From Propionibacterium australiense (lineage in GTDB: Bacteria > Actinomycetota > Actinomycetes > Propionibacteriales > Propionibacteriaceae), in assembly GCF_003666605.1 (NCBI RefSeq), contig NZ_RCIV01000024.1, forward strand, positions 1 through 35,007: DNA of 35,007 nt. Reading direction: 5' to 3'. Positions 8,347 through 16,164 of this stretch are shown one piece after another; position 1 is the first letter of the stretch; each line of letters opens with the position of its first letter. The notes under the pieces were generated by a model that was not told the DNA's origin, did not search any database, and was given only the letters and a program-made list of their open reading frames with translations. Made by a program: the position numbers and the translations under genes.

Positions 8347-8847
8347 ATGAGCATCACCGTCGAGCAGCTCACGGACCAGGACGTCGAGGACGCTCGCGCC
8401 GTGTGGAACGAAGTCGTCGCTGCCGGCGACGCGTTCCCGCAGACCGACCAGCTGGGCCCTGAGGAGGCCGCCGGCTTCTTCGCCGACCAGTCCTTAACCG
8501 GCGTCGCCAGGGACACCAGCAGCGGCCGAGTGCTGGGCGTCTACATCCTCCACCCCAACAACGTCGGCCGGTGCGGCCACATCGCCAATGCCAGCTACGC
8601 GGTGGCTCGGGCCAGCCGCGGCCAGGGCGTCGGGGAGCAGCTGGTGCGGCACAGCATGGGCACGGCGGCGCGGCTGGGCTTCCGCATCCTCCAGTTCAAC
8701 GCGGTGGTCTCGACGAACCATTCGGCCAGGGCACTGTACGAGCGGCTCGGCTTCGTCGAGATCGGCCAGGTCCCCGGCGGGTTCCGCCACGACAGCGGCG
8801 ACTACGCCGACATCACCCTGTACTATGCGGACCTCACCCGCTGCTGA
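8347..8847 (+). CDS. GNAT-family N-acetyltransferase
   Basis: A 166-residue protein with the GNAT fold order. A strand pair contains VLGVYILHPN, motif A reads ARASRGQGVGEQLVRHSMGTA (the R/Q-x-x-G-x-G/A acetyl-CoA loop is RGQGVG), and motif B-like NHSARALYERLGFVEIG follows. It should transfer an acetyl group from acetyl-CoA to an amine; the substrate is unknown. The start at 8347 has GGGAAAGG six bases upstream. The longer open frame upstream has no such support. The C-terminus (PGGFRHDSGDYADITLYY) resembles YhhY- or Bar-like acetyltransferases, but that is weak evidence for substrate. Confidence 0.85.
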   Translation: MSITVEQLTDQDVEDARAVWNEVVAAGDAFPQTDQLGPEEAAGFFADQSLTGVARDTSSGRVLGVYILHPNNVGRCGHIANASYAVARASRGQGVGEQLVRHSMGTAARLGFRILQFNAVVSTNHSARALYERLGFVEIGQVPGGFRHDSGDYADITLYYADLTRC

Positions 8848-8896
8848 GACCACCGGTTGAGCGTGAGAAGGGTACCCCGTGGGGGCCGTCATCTCA

Positions 8897-8909
8897 TAAA
8901 GTGCGCCCC
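8897..8909 (+). promoter_or_regulatory. -10 box of a leaderless promoter (membrane protein gene)
   Basis: TAAAGT at 8897-8902 is followed by seven bases and then the ATG at 8910. There is no Shine-Dalgarno sequence between them. Confidence 0.5.
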
Positions 8910-9626
8910 ATGACTATCTACCCTCTGATGAACGTACTCGTGTCAGTGCTCGCTGTCATCGTGCTGATCGCTTTGCTCGTCCTTGTCATGGTCAAGATAC
9001 GTCCGGGCCAGCCCCGCACCCTCGCCAGTCTCGGTGTCGGCTTCCTGCTCGTGGACCGCGTGTGGAACCTCGTCTATTACCAGATGACAAGGGGATTCTT
9101 CACCAGTTTCAGCGAAGCACCCTTCATCATCAATCTGATCGTCTCCAATGTATTGTTCTTCGCGGGGGTATTTCTGCTCGTCTACGCCGCTATCAAGGCC
9201 GCGTCCAACCAGGTGACGCCGATCAGCCATGTCCAGCAGCCTTACGAGCAGATCCAGCAGCCTGCCGCGCAGCAGCCGATGCCGGAGCAGCCTGCACAGG
9301 CCCCGCAGTACGGCTACCAGCCGCAGTACGGGAGCCAGCCCGGCTACCAACCCCCGGAACAGCAGAACCAGCAGCCTGATACCCAGCCCCAGCAGTACGG
9401 GTACCTGCCCCGGGAGCAGTACGGCGGTCAACCCGGCTACCAGCCCCAGGAGCAGCAGGCCCCGCAGTATGGCTATCAGCAACAGTATGGCAACCAGCCG
9501 CAGGAACAGGCCCCCCAGCAAGACACCCAGGATCCGGCTGAGCAGAGCCCCGACCAGAACGCCTGGGCCCAGCCCAACAACCCGTACGGCCAGCCGCAGA
9601 ATCCCTACGGTCCGGCGCAGGGCTGA
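8910..9626 (+). CDS. Small membrane protein with a long Gln/Pro/Tyr-rich tail
   Basis: 238 residues. The first ~100 hold three hydrophobic segments (NVLVSVLAVIVLIALLVLVM, a second around LASLGVGFLLV, a third around LIVSNVLFFAGVFLLVYAA). From about residue 105 the sequence becomes a low-complexity tail of imperfect repeats such as PQYGYQPQYG, QPGYQP and QYGYQQQYG, ending NPYGQPQNPYG. Nothing identifies an enzymatic role. Such tails are disordered, and in other actinobacterial envelope proteins they serve as flexible linkers or multivalent binding surfaces; that application here is inference. ATG 8910 is chosen because of the leaderless -10 box; a second ATG follows at 8928. Confidence 0.7.
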   Translation: MTIYPLMNVLVSVLAVIVLIALLVLVMVKIRPGQPRTLASLGVGFLLVDRVWNLVYYQMTRGFFTSFSEAPFIINLIVSNVLFFAGVFLLVYAAIKAASNQVTPISHVQQPYEQIQQPAAQQPMPEQPAQAPQYGYQPQYGSQPGYQPPEQQNQQPDTQPQQYGYLPREQYGGQPGYQPQEQQAPQYGYQQQYGNQPQEQAPQQDTQDPAEQSPDQNAWAQPNNPYGQPQNPYGPAQG

Positions 9627-9776
9627 CGACGCGGCGCCGACCCCGCCCGGTCAGGTACGACGTGGTGACCGGGGCACGGGCGGGTTTGGGCGCCGCCTGA
9701 GCGCGCCGCGGGCTCCGGATGTTCGCCACCGCCGGCCTGCGCGTGCCTGTCGCGTGGTGCTGCCACAATAGGAGCC

Positions 9777-11078
9777 ATGGCCTCACAACCGTCAGCTCAG
9801 ATCCCCCACGGGCGCCCGATCGATCCGGCACTGCCCCGCCGGCTCTGGCGCGACACGGCGATCGGGATCGGGAACCTCGTGGCATGGGCCTCCCGCAGGG
9901 CCGGACGCGGCAGCGGCGCCTCGATCAGGGGCCAGGTCATCACCCGGCTGTACCCGATGATGTTCACCGAGCTCATCGCAGGACGACGCATCGCCGCCGT
10001 CTCGGGCACGAACGGCAAGACCACCACGACGCACCTGCTGACCGCCGCCGCCGAGGCCGCCTGGGGCAGCCGACAGGTCGTGACGAACGCCGACGGCGCG
10101 AATCTGCGCGAGGGCATCGCCTCGGCGCTGTCGCAGAACGTCAAGGCACCCATCGCGATCCTCGAGGCGGACGAGCAGATCGTCCCCGACCTCATCGCCA
10201 AGGGCCGGCCCGAGGTGCTCATCATGCTGAACTTCAGCCGCGACCAGCTCGACCGGCACCACGAGATCGCCTCCCTGGGCAGGAAGTGGCGCACCGCCCT
10301 GACCACGGCCGGCGAGAAGGCCCCGACCGTCGTCGCCAACGTCCACGACCCGCTCGTCACCTGGTCGGCAGAGGCCGCCGGGAAGGTCATCTGGGTCGAC
10401 ATGGGCCTGGGCGGATGGACGGCCGACGCGGCCCTGTGCCCGAGCTGCGGCACGATCCTCGACTACGACGCCGATGGCTCGTGGAACTGCCCCGGCTGCG
10501 AGCTGGGCCAGCACCGGGCCGACTACACGGTGCGCGGCGACGAGGTCACCGGCCCCGGCGGGGCCCACTGGACGTTCGACCTGCAGGTGCCGGGGCGTTT
10601 CAACCGCGGCAACGCCACCTGCGCGCTGGCCGCCGCGGTCGAGATGGGCATCGATCCGCAGATCGCCCTTCAGGCGATGAGCACGGTCAAGGCCCCGGCG
10701 GGCCGCTTCTCGGTCGGCACCTTCGGCGACAACAAGGCCCGGCTGCTGCTGGCGAAGAACCCAGCCGGCTGGGCCGAGTCGCTGCTCGTCATGGACTCCG
10801 ACCCGGTCGTCCTGGCCATCGACTCGGCGATCGCCGACGGCACCGACGTCAGCTGGCTGTGGGACGTCGAGTTCGAGAAACTCGCGGGCAAGCACGTCAT
10901 CTGCACCGGGCCGCGCGCCCAGGACCTGGCGGTGCGCCTGTCCTACGCCGAGGTGGACCACGAGGTCGTCAACTCGATCAGTGAGGCGATGGCCCGCCCC
11001 TACGAGGGCACCGTCGACGTCCTGGCCACATACACGGCCTTCCTCAATCTCTGCAAGATGGGTGGTGTCGAGTGGTGA
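9777..11078 (+). CDS. murT: Lipid II isoglutaminyl synthase, ligase subunit MurT
   Basis: A 433-residue Mur-ligase-like protein. The ATP loop GTNGKTTT is at 77-84, the central domain carries the NFSRDQLDRHHE segment, and a zinc-ribbon insertion has Cys221, Cys224, Cys238 and Cys241 (CPSCG...CPGC). The C-terminal DUF1727 domain includes IADGTDVSWLWDVEFE. With GatD it amidates the alpha-carboxyl of D-iGlu in lipid II, using ammonia from glutamine. The stop overlaps the start of gatD, the conserved arrangement. ATG 9777 follows AGGAG almost directly, too close for a ribosome site, but CACAAT seven bases upstream could serve as a leaderless -10 box. Confidence 0.93.
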   Translation: MASQPSAQIPHGRPIDPALPRRLWRDTAIGIGNLVAWASRRAGRGSGASIRGQVITRLYPMMFTELIAGRRIAAVSGTNGKTTTTHLLTAAAEAAWGSRQVVTNADGANLREGIASALSQNVKAPIAILEADEQIVPDLIAKGRPEVLIMLNFSRDQLDRHHEIASLGRKWRTALTTAGEKAPTVVANVHDPLVTWSAEAAGKVIWVDMGLGGWTADAALCPSCGTILDYDADGSWNCPGCELGQHRADYTVRGDEVTGPGGAHWTFDLQVPGRFNRGNATCALAAAVEMGIDPQIALQAMSTVKAPAGRFSVGTFGDNKARLLLAKNPAGWAESLLVMDSDPVVLAIDSAIADGTDVSWLWDVEFEKLAGKHVICTGPRAQDLAVRLSYAEVDHEVVNSISEAMARPYEGTVDVLATYTAFLNLCKMGGVEW

Positions 11079-11848
11079 ACGAGCCAGTCAAGATCGTCGT
11101 CGTCTACCAGAGCCTGCTGGGCATCTACGGCGACCAGGGCAACGGGACGGTGCTCACCAAGCGGCTGACCTGGCGCGGCATCGATGCCCGGCTCGTCACC
11201 GTCGAGCCCGGCCAGCCGGTGCCCGACGACGGCGCCGTCTACCTGCTGGGCGGCGGCGAGGACCTGGCCCAGGTCACCGCCGTGCGTGAGCTGAAGGCCG
11301 ACGGCGGGCTGTTCCGTGCCCTGGACAAGGGCGCCGTGCTGTTCGCCGTCTGCGCCGGCTACCAGATCTGCGGCACGAGCTTCACCGTCGGCGACCACGA
11401 CGAGGTCATGGAGGGCCTCGGCCTGCTCGACGTCACCACCCGCCGCGCCCCGCAGCGGGCCGTCGGCGAGATCCTCACCCGCTGGACGCGGCCGGACGGC
11501 ACCGAGAGCCTCATCACCGGCTTCGAGAACCACGGCGGCCACACCCGGCTCGGCCCGGACGCCAGACCATTCGCGCAGGTCGAGCTGGGGGTCGGCAACT
11601 GTGGGGACGGCACCGAGGGCGCCGTCCAGGGCAAGGTGATCGGCTCGTACCCGCACGGGCCGAACCTGCCGCGCAATCCTGAGCTGGCCGACCACCTGCT
11701 CGAGCTGGCGCTCGACACCCAGCTCGGGCCCCTGCCCCATGCCCGGCTCAACGCCGAGCTCGACGAGCTGCGCCGCCAGCGCATCAACGTGGTGCGCCAC
11801 TCGAAGAACCTCGCCGAGGACACCCGGTGGCTCGGCGAACGCCAGTGA
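11072..11848 (+). CDS. gatD: Lipid II isoglutaminyl synthase, glutaminase subunit GatD
   Basis: A 258-residue class-I glutamine amidotransferase of the CobB/CobQ type. The nucleophile Cys94 lies in AVCAGYQ, the catalytic His195 in SYPHGPNLP, and Arg129 matches the substrate-binding Arg described in staphylococcal GatD. It hydrolyses glutamine and channels ammonia to MurT for D-glutamate amidation in peptidoglycan. Its GTG start (11072, or 11075) overlaps the murT stop, so the two subunits are coupled. The C-terminal extension after residue 210 (RLNAELDELRRQRINVVRHSKNL) is basic and probably helical. Confidence 0.94.
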   Translation: MVNEPVKIVVVYQSLLGIYGDQGNGTVLTKRLTWRGIDARLVTVEPGQPVPDDGAVYLLGGGEDLAQVTAVRELKADGGLFRALDKGAVLFAVCAGYQICGTSFTVGDHDEVMEGLGLLDVTTRRAPQRAVGEILTRWTRPDGTESLITGFENHGGHTRLGPDARPFAQVELGVGNCGDGTEGAVQGKVIGSYPHGPNLPRNPELADHLLELALDTQLGPLPHARLNAELDELRRQRINVVRHSKNLAEDTRWLGERQ

Positions 11849-11878
11849 GCGTGGACCGCCCGACCGTGCCACTGTCCG

Positions 11879-11892
11879 GCCTCACGTGAGGC
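11879..11892. repeat. 14-bp perfect palindrome after gatD
   Basis: GCCTCACGTGAGGC is self-complementary and lies 31 bases past the gatD stop. It has no U-run, so it looks more like a protein-binding site than a terminator. No promoter elements were recognised around it. Confidence 0.35.
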
Positions 11893-11953
11893 TCCTGGGC
11901 CATTCCCTCGTGGGCCTCGCCCGCTCTACCGCTGCCAGACAGCCGTGTCGGCC

Positions 11954-12041
11954 GCTTCCGCCCCGCGTGGCCGGACCCACCTTCTTCGCGGGTGTTGCTG
12001 CCGCCTATGTAGAGGCTTCCGCCCCGCGTGGCCGGACCCAC
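11954..12041. repeat. Two identical 27-bp repeats at a 61-bp period, CRISPR-like remnant
   Basis: A 27-base unit beginning GCTTCCGCCCCGCGTGG and ending CCGGACCCAC occurs at 11954-11980 and 12015-12041 with no mismatch. The unique segment between them is 34 bases. The unit has internal dyad symmetry (TCCGCCC against GGCCGGA with one mismatch). The 61-bp period and the CCCCGCGTG core resemble type I-E repeat-spacer units, but there are only two copies and no cas gene in the window. The rest of the 11849-12140 intergenic stretch shows no gene. Confidence 0.45.
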
Positions 12042-12141
12042 GTCTCGTGATCCGCACCGGCCACGACCTCGCCCCCGTCACGGGTGATGTCAGGTCCTGA
12101 GACGTCACGTGGAATGGGTGGCCAAGGATCATCACATTCCC

Positions 12142-12166
12142 TACTATCTTCGCATGTACGAAGATA
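12142..12166 (+). promoter_or_regulatory. -10 box with overlapping metalloregulator-type operator
   Basis: TACTAT at 12142-12147 is a good -10 box. Overlapping it is a perfect inverted repeat, TATCTTCG at 12145-12152 and CGAAGATA at 12159-12166, separated by six bases. Position and symmetry fit repression by an ArsR/SmtB dimer. The obvious candidate is the sensor encoded at 14237-14650. The link is inferred. Confidence 0.6.
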
Positions 12167-12237
12167 TGAATTCGTGCAGTTTCTGATGTCTCAAGGGTCC
12201 GCTGGGCCCTTCCCGATCGTCTGGAGGCCGCACCGCC

Positions 12238-14157
12238 ATGAGTGTGCAGGATCCCGTCACGACACCCACCAGCCCCCACTCCCCCGCGCCCCTGCGCGAA
12301 GAATCCCTGCTGCACCGCGTGGACCGGGCCGAGGCGGCGCGCGCCCTGTTCGTGCTGGCCTGCACGATCGCCCTGGCGCTCGGCCTGGACTGGCCGGGGC
12401 CCCGGCTACCGCTGGTCGCCGCGATCGGTGTCGTCGTCGGCTGCTGGCCGGTCGTCGTCGAGGCCGTCGAGGATCTTCGGGCCCGGCGCATGAGCATGGA
12501 ATTGTCGATGCTCATCGCGATCATCGCCGCGACTGCCATCGGGGAATGGCTGACCGCCCTGCTCATCACCGTGTTCGTCCTGGCCGCCGAGATCCTCGAG
12601 GACCTGTCGATGAACCGAGGCCGTGACGCGCTGACCGATCTCATGGCCTTCCTGCCCGACCGGGTGCAGGTGCGCACCCCTGGCGGCCTCGTCGAGGTGG
12701 GGCTCGCCGAGGTGCGCGAAGGCGGGATCGTCGTCGTGCCACCGGGCGGCCCGATCCCGGTCGATGGGCTGGTCGTGGCGGGACACTCAAGTGTCGACCA
12801 GTCGCGCATCACCGGCGAACCACTGCCCGTCGAGCGCACCATCGGGGATCGCGTCTACGCCGGCTCGGTGAACCAGCTCGGGGTGCTCGAGGTCGAGGCC
12901 GAGCAGGTGGGCGCCGACTCCTCGTACGGGCGCATCGTCGAGACGGTCCGCGCAGCCCAGCAGACGCCTGCCCCCGCACAGCGGCTCGCCGACCGGCTGG
13001 CCGGCTACCTCGTCTACATCGCCCTCGGCGGCGCCGCCCTCACGTGGCTGCTCACCAGTGACCTGCGCGCCACCATCTCGGTCGTCATCGTCGCAGGGGC
13101 CTGCGGGATCGCGGCCGGCACTCCCCTGGCGGTACTGGCCGCCATGGCCCGCGTGGCCCGCACCGGCGCGTTCGCCAAGGGCGGCGTGCACCTGGAGCGC
13201 CTGTCGGCGGTCGACACGGTCGTCTTCGACAAGACCGGCACGCTCACCGCAGGTCGCCCGGCCGTCTCGGCCCTGAAGCCCGCCCCGGGCGTCACTGGCG
13301 ACGGGCTGCTGGCCGCCGCCGCTGGTGCGGAGCTGTTCAGCGAGCACCCGCTCGGCAGGGCCATCGTCGCCGAGGCCACCGCGCGCGGCCTGAGCCCGGC
13401 GGAGCCCACCGGCGTCGACTACGAGCCGGGCCAAGGGCTCACCGCCCGGCTGGCCGGGCGCACCGTCCGTGTCGGCAACAGGGCCCTGGTGCCCGCCGCC
13501 CAGGGCACCGACGAGCAGGTGACGGCGACCTGTGTCCACGTTGATGTGGACGGCCGCTACCTCGGCTCGATCCTGCTGGCCGACACGGTGCGCGACACGG
13601 CAGCGGGTTGTGTGCAGGCGCTGCACGCCATGGGGCTGCGGGTCGTGGTCGTCACCGGTGACTCGTCGGCCTCGGCAGAGGCAGTCTGCGAGCCGCTCGG
13701 CGTGGACGAGATCCGTGCCGGTCTGCTGCCGCACGAGAAATGCGAATTCGTGAAGCGACTCGCCGCCGCCGGTCGCCGCGTGGCGATGGTCGGTGACGGC
13801 GTCAACGACGCCCCCGCGCTGACCGCCGCCGACGTGGGCATCGCTATGGGCAGCGGCACCGAGGTGGCCCGGGCCAGCGCCGACGTCGTCCTCATCAGCT
13901 CCGACCTGGACGACCTGACCGCTTCGATCCGCACGGCACGCCGGGCGCGCAGGATCGTCCTGTTCAACTTCGCCGGGACGATCATCGTCGACCTCGTGGG
14001 CATGGTGCTGGCCGGGTTCGGGCTGCTCGGACCGGTCGCCGCGGCGATCGTCCATGTGGGCAGTGAGGCGGCGTTCATCCTGAACTCGGCGCGCCTCATC
14101 CCGGCGGGCCGGGCGAACCAGCAGCACGGCGACCACTTCCCTGCCGAAGGCACCTGA
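12238..14157 (+). CDS. P1B-type heavy-metal-transporting ATPase
   Basis: A 639-residue P-type ATPase. It has the A-domain motif ITGEP (191-195), the phosphorylation site DKTGTLT (331-337), the HP locus SEHPLGRA (His370) and the hinge GDGVNDAP (519-526). Several transmembrane segments lie near 35-120, 255-300 and 575-620. There is no N-terminal metal-binding domain with CxxC. The usual CPC/SPC motif in the ion-path helix reads [10 protein letters not shown] (Cys289), so its proline is missing. The last helices have [15 protein letters not shown] instead of the usual M-SS pattern. This marks a divergent P1B subgroup whose metal cannot be assigned. GGAGG lies ten bases before the ATG. An operator-like palindrome sits about 70 bases upstream and an ArsR gene follows. 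Confidence 0.88.
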   Translation: MSVQDPVTTPTSPHSPAPLREESLLHRVDRAEAARALFVLACTIALALGLDWPGPRLPLVAAIGVVVGCWPVVVEAVEDLRARRMSMELSMLIAIIAATAIGEWLTALLITVFVLAAEILEDLSMNRGRDALTDLMAFLPDRVQVRTPGGLVEVGLAEVREGGIVVVPPGGPIPVDGLVVAGHSSVDQSRITGEPLPVERTIGDRVYAGSVNQLGVLEVEAEQVGADSSYGRIVETVRAAQQTPAPAQRLADRLAGYLVYIALGGAALTWLLTSDLRATISVVIVAGACGIAAGTPLAVLAAMARVARTGAFAKGGVHLERLSAVDTVVFDKTGTLTAGRPAVSALKPAPGVTGDGLLAAAAGAELFSEHPLGRAIVAEATARGLSPAEPTGVDYEPGQGLTARLAGRTVRVGNRALVPAAQGTDEQVTATCVHVDVDGRYLGSILLADTVRDTAAGCVQALHAMGLRVVVVTGDSSASAEAVCEPLGVDEIRAGLLPHEKCEFVKRLAAAGRRVAMVGDGVNDAPALTAADVGIAMGSGTEVARASADVVLISSDLDDLTASIRTARRARRIVLFNFAGTIIVDLVGMVLAGFGLLGPVAAAIVHVGSEAAFILNSARLIPAGRANQQHGDHFPAEGT

Positions 14158-14224
14158 TGTGGGCGGACCTGGTGGCAGGACCGCCGTGGACGGGGCGGGG
14201 CGGGGCGACGACGAACCCGGCACC

Positions 14225-14236
14225 TATCCTTGCCTC
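14225..14236 (+). promoter_or_regulatory. -10 box of a leaderless promoter for the ArsR gene
   Basis: TATCCT at 14225-14230 is followed by six bases (TGCCTC) and then the ATG. No ribosome binding site is visible. This gives the regulator its own promoter separate from the ATPase gene. Confidence 0.55.
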
Positions 14237-14650
14237 ATGAGCCGCGACGAGAAGACCTGCACCTTCGACATCGACAGCTCCTTCGTGGAGCTCGCGGTCG
14301 AGGTGTTCGCGCTCATGGCCGACGCGACGCGCATCCAGATCATCCTCGCCCTGCGCGATCACGAACTGCCGGTGAACGCCCTCGCCGAGATCGTCGGGAA
14401 GGCGCCGGCGACCGTCTCGCAGCACCTGGCCAAGCTGCGGCTGGGTCACATGGTGAAGACCCGCCGCCAGGGCACCCAGATGTTCTACTCGCTCACCGAC
14501 GAGCACGCCCGCCGCCTCATCACCGAGGCGGTCTTCCAGACCGAGCACGCGCTGAGCGACCGGCCGCTGCACCATGCCGGGGTGATGGACCCCGAGCGGC
14601 TGCGCAGTGAGGCCGACAAGGAGCTCACGAAGACCGTCGGCAGCGAGTGA
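14237..14650 (+). CDS. ArsR/SmtB-family metal-sensing repressor
   Basis: 137 residues. The winged helix spans about 20-95, with the recognition helix in GKAPATVSQHLAKLRLGHMV and the wing in RRQGTQMFYSL. It lacks the ELCVC cysteine motif of As/Cd sensors. The alpha-5 site of SmtB/CzrA/NmtR is partly kept: Asp88, His90 and His104 are present, but Gln101 replaces the third ligand. A His pair at 112-113 and Cys8 might contribute, as extra C-terminal His do in NmtR. I start it at ATG 14237 because of the leaderless -10 box; the frame is open further upstream without support. It probably represses the ATPase gene at 12238-14157. Confidence 0.85.
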   Translation: MSRDEKTCTFDIDSSFVELAVEVFALMADATRIQIILALRDHELPVNALAEIVGKAPATVSQHLAKLRLGHMVKTRRQGTQMFYSLTDEHARRLITEAVFQTEHALSDRPLHHAGVMDPERLRSEADKELTKTVGSE

Positions 14651-15085
14651 GGTCTCCGGCCAGCCGGGGTGTCGCGCCACGCGATGCGCCTCCCCCATCC
14701 ACCGGGCTCGCTGCCGCGGGCCTCCGGCCGTCCCGCCGCTCCTCGGCCGGCGCCGACACACCCTCACGCCCTGACCGGTGGGCGCGCAGAAGGCTCCGGC
14801 CCGCACCGAGCGCCGGAGATCCACGAAACCAACCCGCACCCCCACCGACGAACCCGACCCATGGCCAGGCACCGCGTTCTCCTGGGAAGACGAAAACCGC
14901 ATCCTGGAAGGCTGGGCTGGCCGCTGGCGACATGACACGCCGAGCCCCTATCCGCACATTCCTGGCACCAACAGCTACCCGACTCCGCCGAGGCCGGGCC
15001 GGCCACTGGCCACCATGACACGTTGCACCACTATCCACACATTCCTGCCGCTGACCCCGGATTCCCGGCGGGCCGCGGCATGAAA
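14651..15085. other. Gene-free stretch after the ArsR gene, with an imperfect direct repeat
   Basis: I see no convincing gene; open frames here are Pro/Arg-rich and lack start signals. Two related segments of about 50 bases lie at 14914-14963 and 14996-15046, about 83 bases apart. They share CTGGC...CATGACACG and CTATCC.CACATTCCTG. The stretch may be a decayed mobile or regulatory sequence. Confidence 0.4.
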
Positions 15086-15113
15086 GATCCCCACCGCTTC
15101 GGCGGTGGGGATC
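15086..15113 (-). terminator. Intrinsic terminator of tRNA-Lys
   Basis: GATCCCCACCGC (15086-15097) pairs perfectly with GCGGTGGGGATC (15102-15113) across a four-base loop. On the minus strand it is followed by TTTCA and lies ten bases past the tRNA-Lys 3' end. Confidence 0.85.
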
Positions 15114-15122
15114 CTCTCGTTG

Positions 15123-15195
<73 letters not shown>

Positions 15196-15249
15196 GTGCG
15201 TCAAGGAACTATAGGTCTTTCCGCTCGATCGCGCAAATCGCCGGCTGTC

Positions 15250-15594
15250 TCACAGGTACAGACCGGTCTGCCCCTCGACCAGGTTCTCGTCGGCGACGGC
15301 GTGCAGATCGCGTTCGCGCAGCAGTACGTAGGCCTTGTTGCGCACCTCGACCTCGGCGCGGTCCTGGGGGTCGAACAGCACCTTGTCGCCCACCGAGACC
15401 GCCCGGACGCTGGGCCCGACGGCGACGACGCGGGCCCACGCCAGGCGGTGGGCGATCTGCACCGTGGACGGGATGAGGATCCCGCCCTCGGAGCGGCGCT
15501 CCGCCTTGTCCTCGTCGACGCTCACGAGGATGCGCTCGTGGAGCATGCGGATGGGCAGCTCGGGCCCGGGGGCAGGGGTCTGCTCGTCAGCCAC
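15250..15594 (-). CDS. GroES-like (Cpn10-family) protein
   Basis: 114 residues with the Cpn10 pattern: an early strand RMLHERILVSVDED, a mobile-loop region SEGGILIPSTVQ, the glycine turn ARVVAVGP, then VGDKVLFDPQDRAEVEVRNKAYVLLRERDL. It is shorter on homology and more divergent than the main GroES, and no groEL is nearby. It is probably the second, accessory Cpn10-like protein of actinobacteria rather than the GroEL lid; its client is unknown. The GTG at 15594 overlaps the stop of the DUF3618 gene by eight bases, so the two are translationally coupled. Confidence 0.75.
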   Translation of the reverse strand: MADEQTPAPGPELPIRMLHERILVSVDEDKAERRSEGGILIPSTVQIAHRLAWARVVAVGPSVRAVSVGDKVLFDPQDRAEVEVRNKAYVLLRERDLHAVADENLVEGQTGLYL

Positions 15595-15883
15595 GGATGG
15601 CTCGCACGACGCCGCGCACGGACAGGCCGAAGACGGCGACACCGACGACGGCAAGGGCGATGGTGCCGATACGGTCCCAGCGGGGGCCGGACTCGTCGAC
15701 GAAGGCGCTCTTGGCGCTCTCGTAGCTGTCGCTGGCGAAAGTCTTGGCCTCGTAGACGGCCTGGTTCTTCATGGCCGTGGGGTGCACCGTCGCTGTCAGG
15801 CCCTGCACGCTGCCGGCCACCTGGCGGCGCGAGGCCGCGATGCGTGCCCTGATCTGGTCGATGTTGGTCTCGGACTTGGCCAC
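15587..15883 (-). CDS. DUF3618 small membrane protein
   Basis: 98 residues. The N-terminal half is helical (INIDQIRARIAASRRQVAGS-like, with the DUF3618 pattern of an Arg/Ile-spaced helix followed by a P-containing turn). A single hydrophobic segment lies near 74-92 (GTIALAVVGVAVFGLSVRGVV). The start is GTG at 15883, with GGAGGA five bases upstream. DUF3618 proteins have no assigned function; they are small actinobacterial membrane proteins. Its stop overlaps the start of the GroES-like gene, and the BCP gene is divergent from it. Confidence 0.8.
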   Translation of the reverse strand: MAKSETNIDQIRARIAASRRQVAGSVQGLTATVHPTAMKNQAVYEAKTFASDSYESAKSAFVDESGPRWDRIGTIALAVVGVAVFGLSVRGVVRAIRG

Positions 15884-16151
15884 GACTTCCTCCAGTTGCT
15901 CAGACCCGCACCGGCCACGGGCGCGGGGACCATCGTTGGGACCGCTGCGGGCCTGTGCGCCTCACGGTGCGGGTCCGCCAGCGATACTGCCCTACAGCCT
16001 ATTCCCACCACCACCCCCGATGAGCAATCGGGGCCGGGCAGGCAGCTATCCGTGTCGGACGGCCCGGATCGATGAAGCTCCCCGAGTCCCCCATGACCGC
16101 GGCCATGGCATGAGGAGCACTGATCGTCCTCCAGGATTCGCCCAGGCCCTC

Positions 16152-16164
16152 TATGGTTGGGGCC
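16152..16164 (+). promoter_or_regulatory. -10 box of a leaderless promoter for the BCP gene
   Basis: TATGGT at 16152-16157 is followed by seven bases (TGGGGCC) and the ATG at 16165. The G-run is too close to the ATG to work as a normal ribosome site. Confidence 0.45.
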
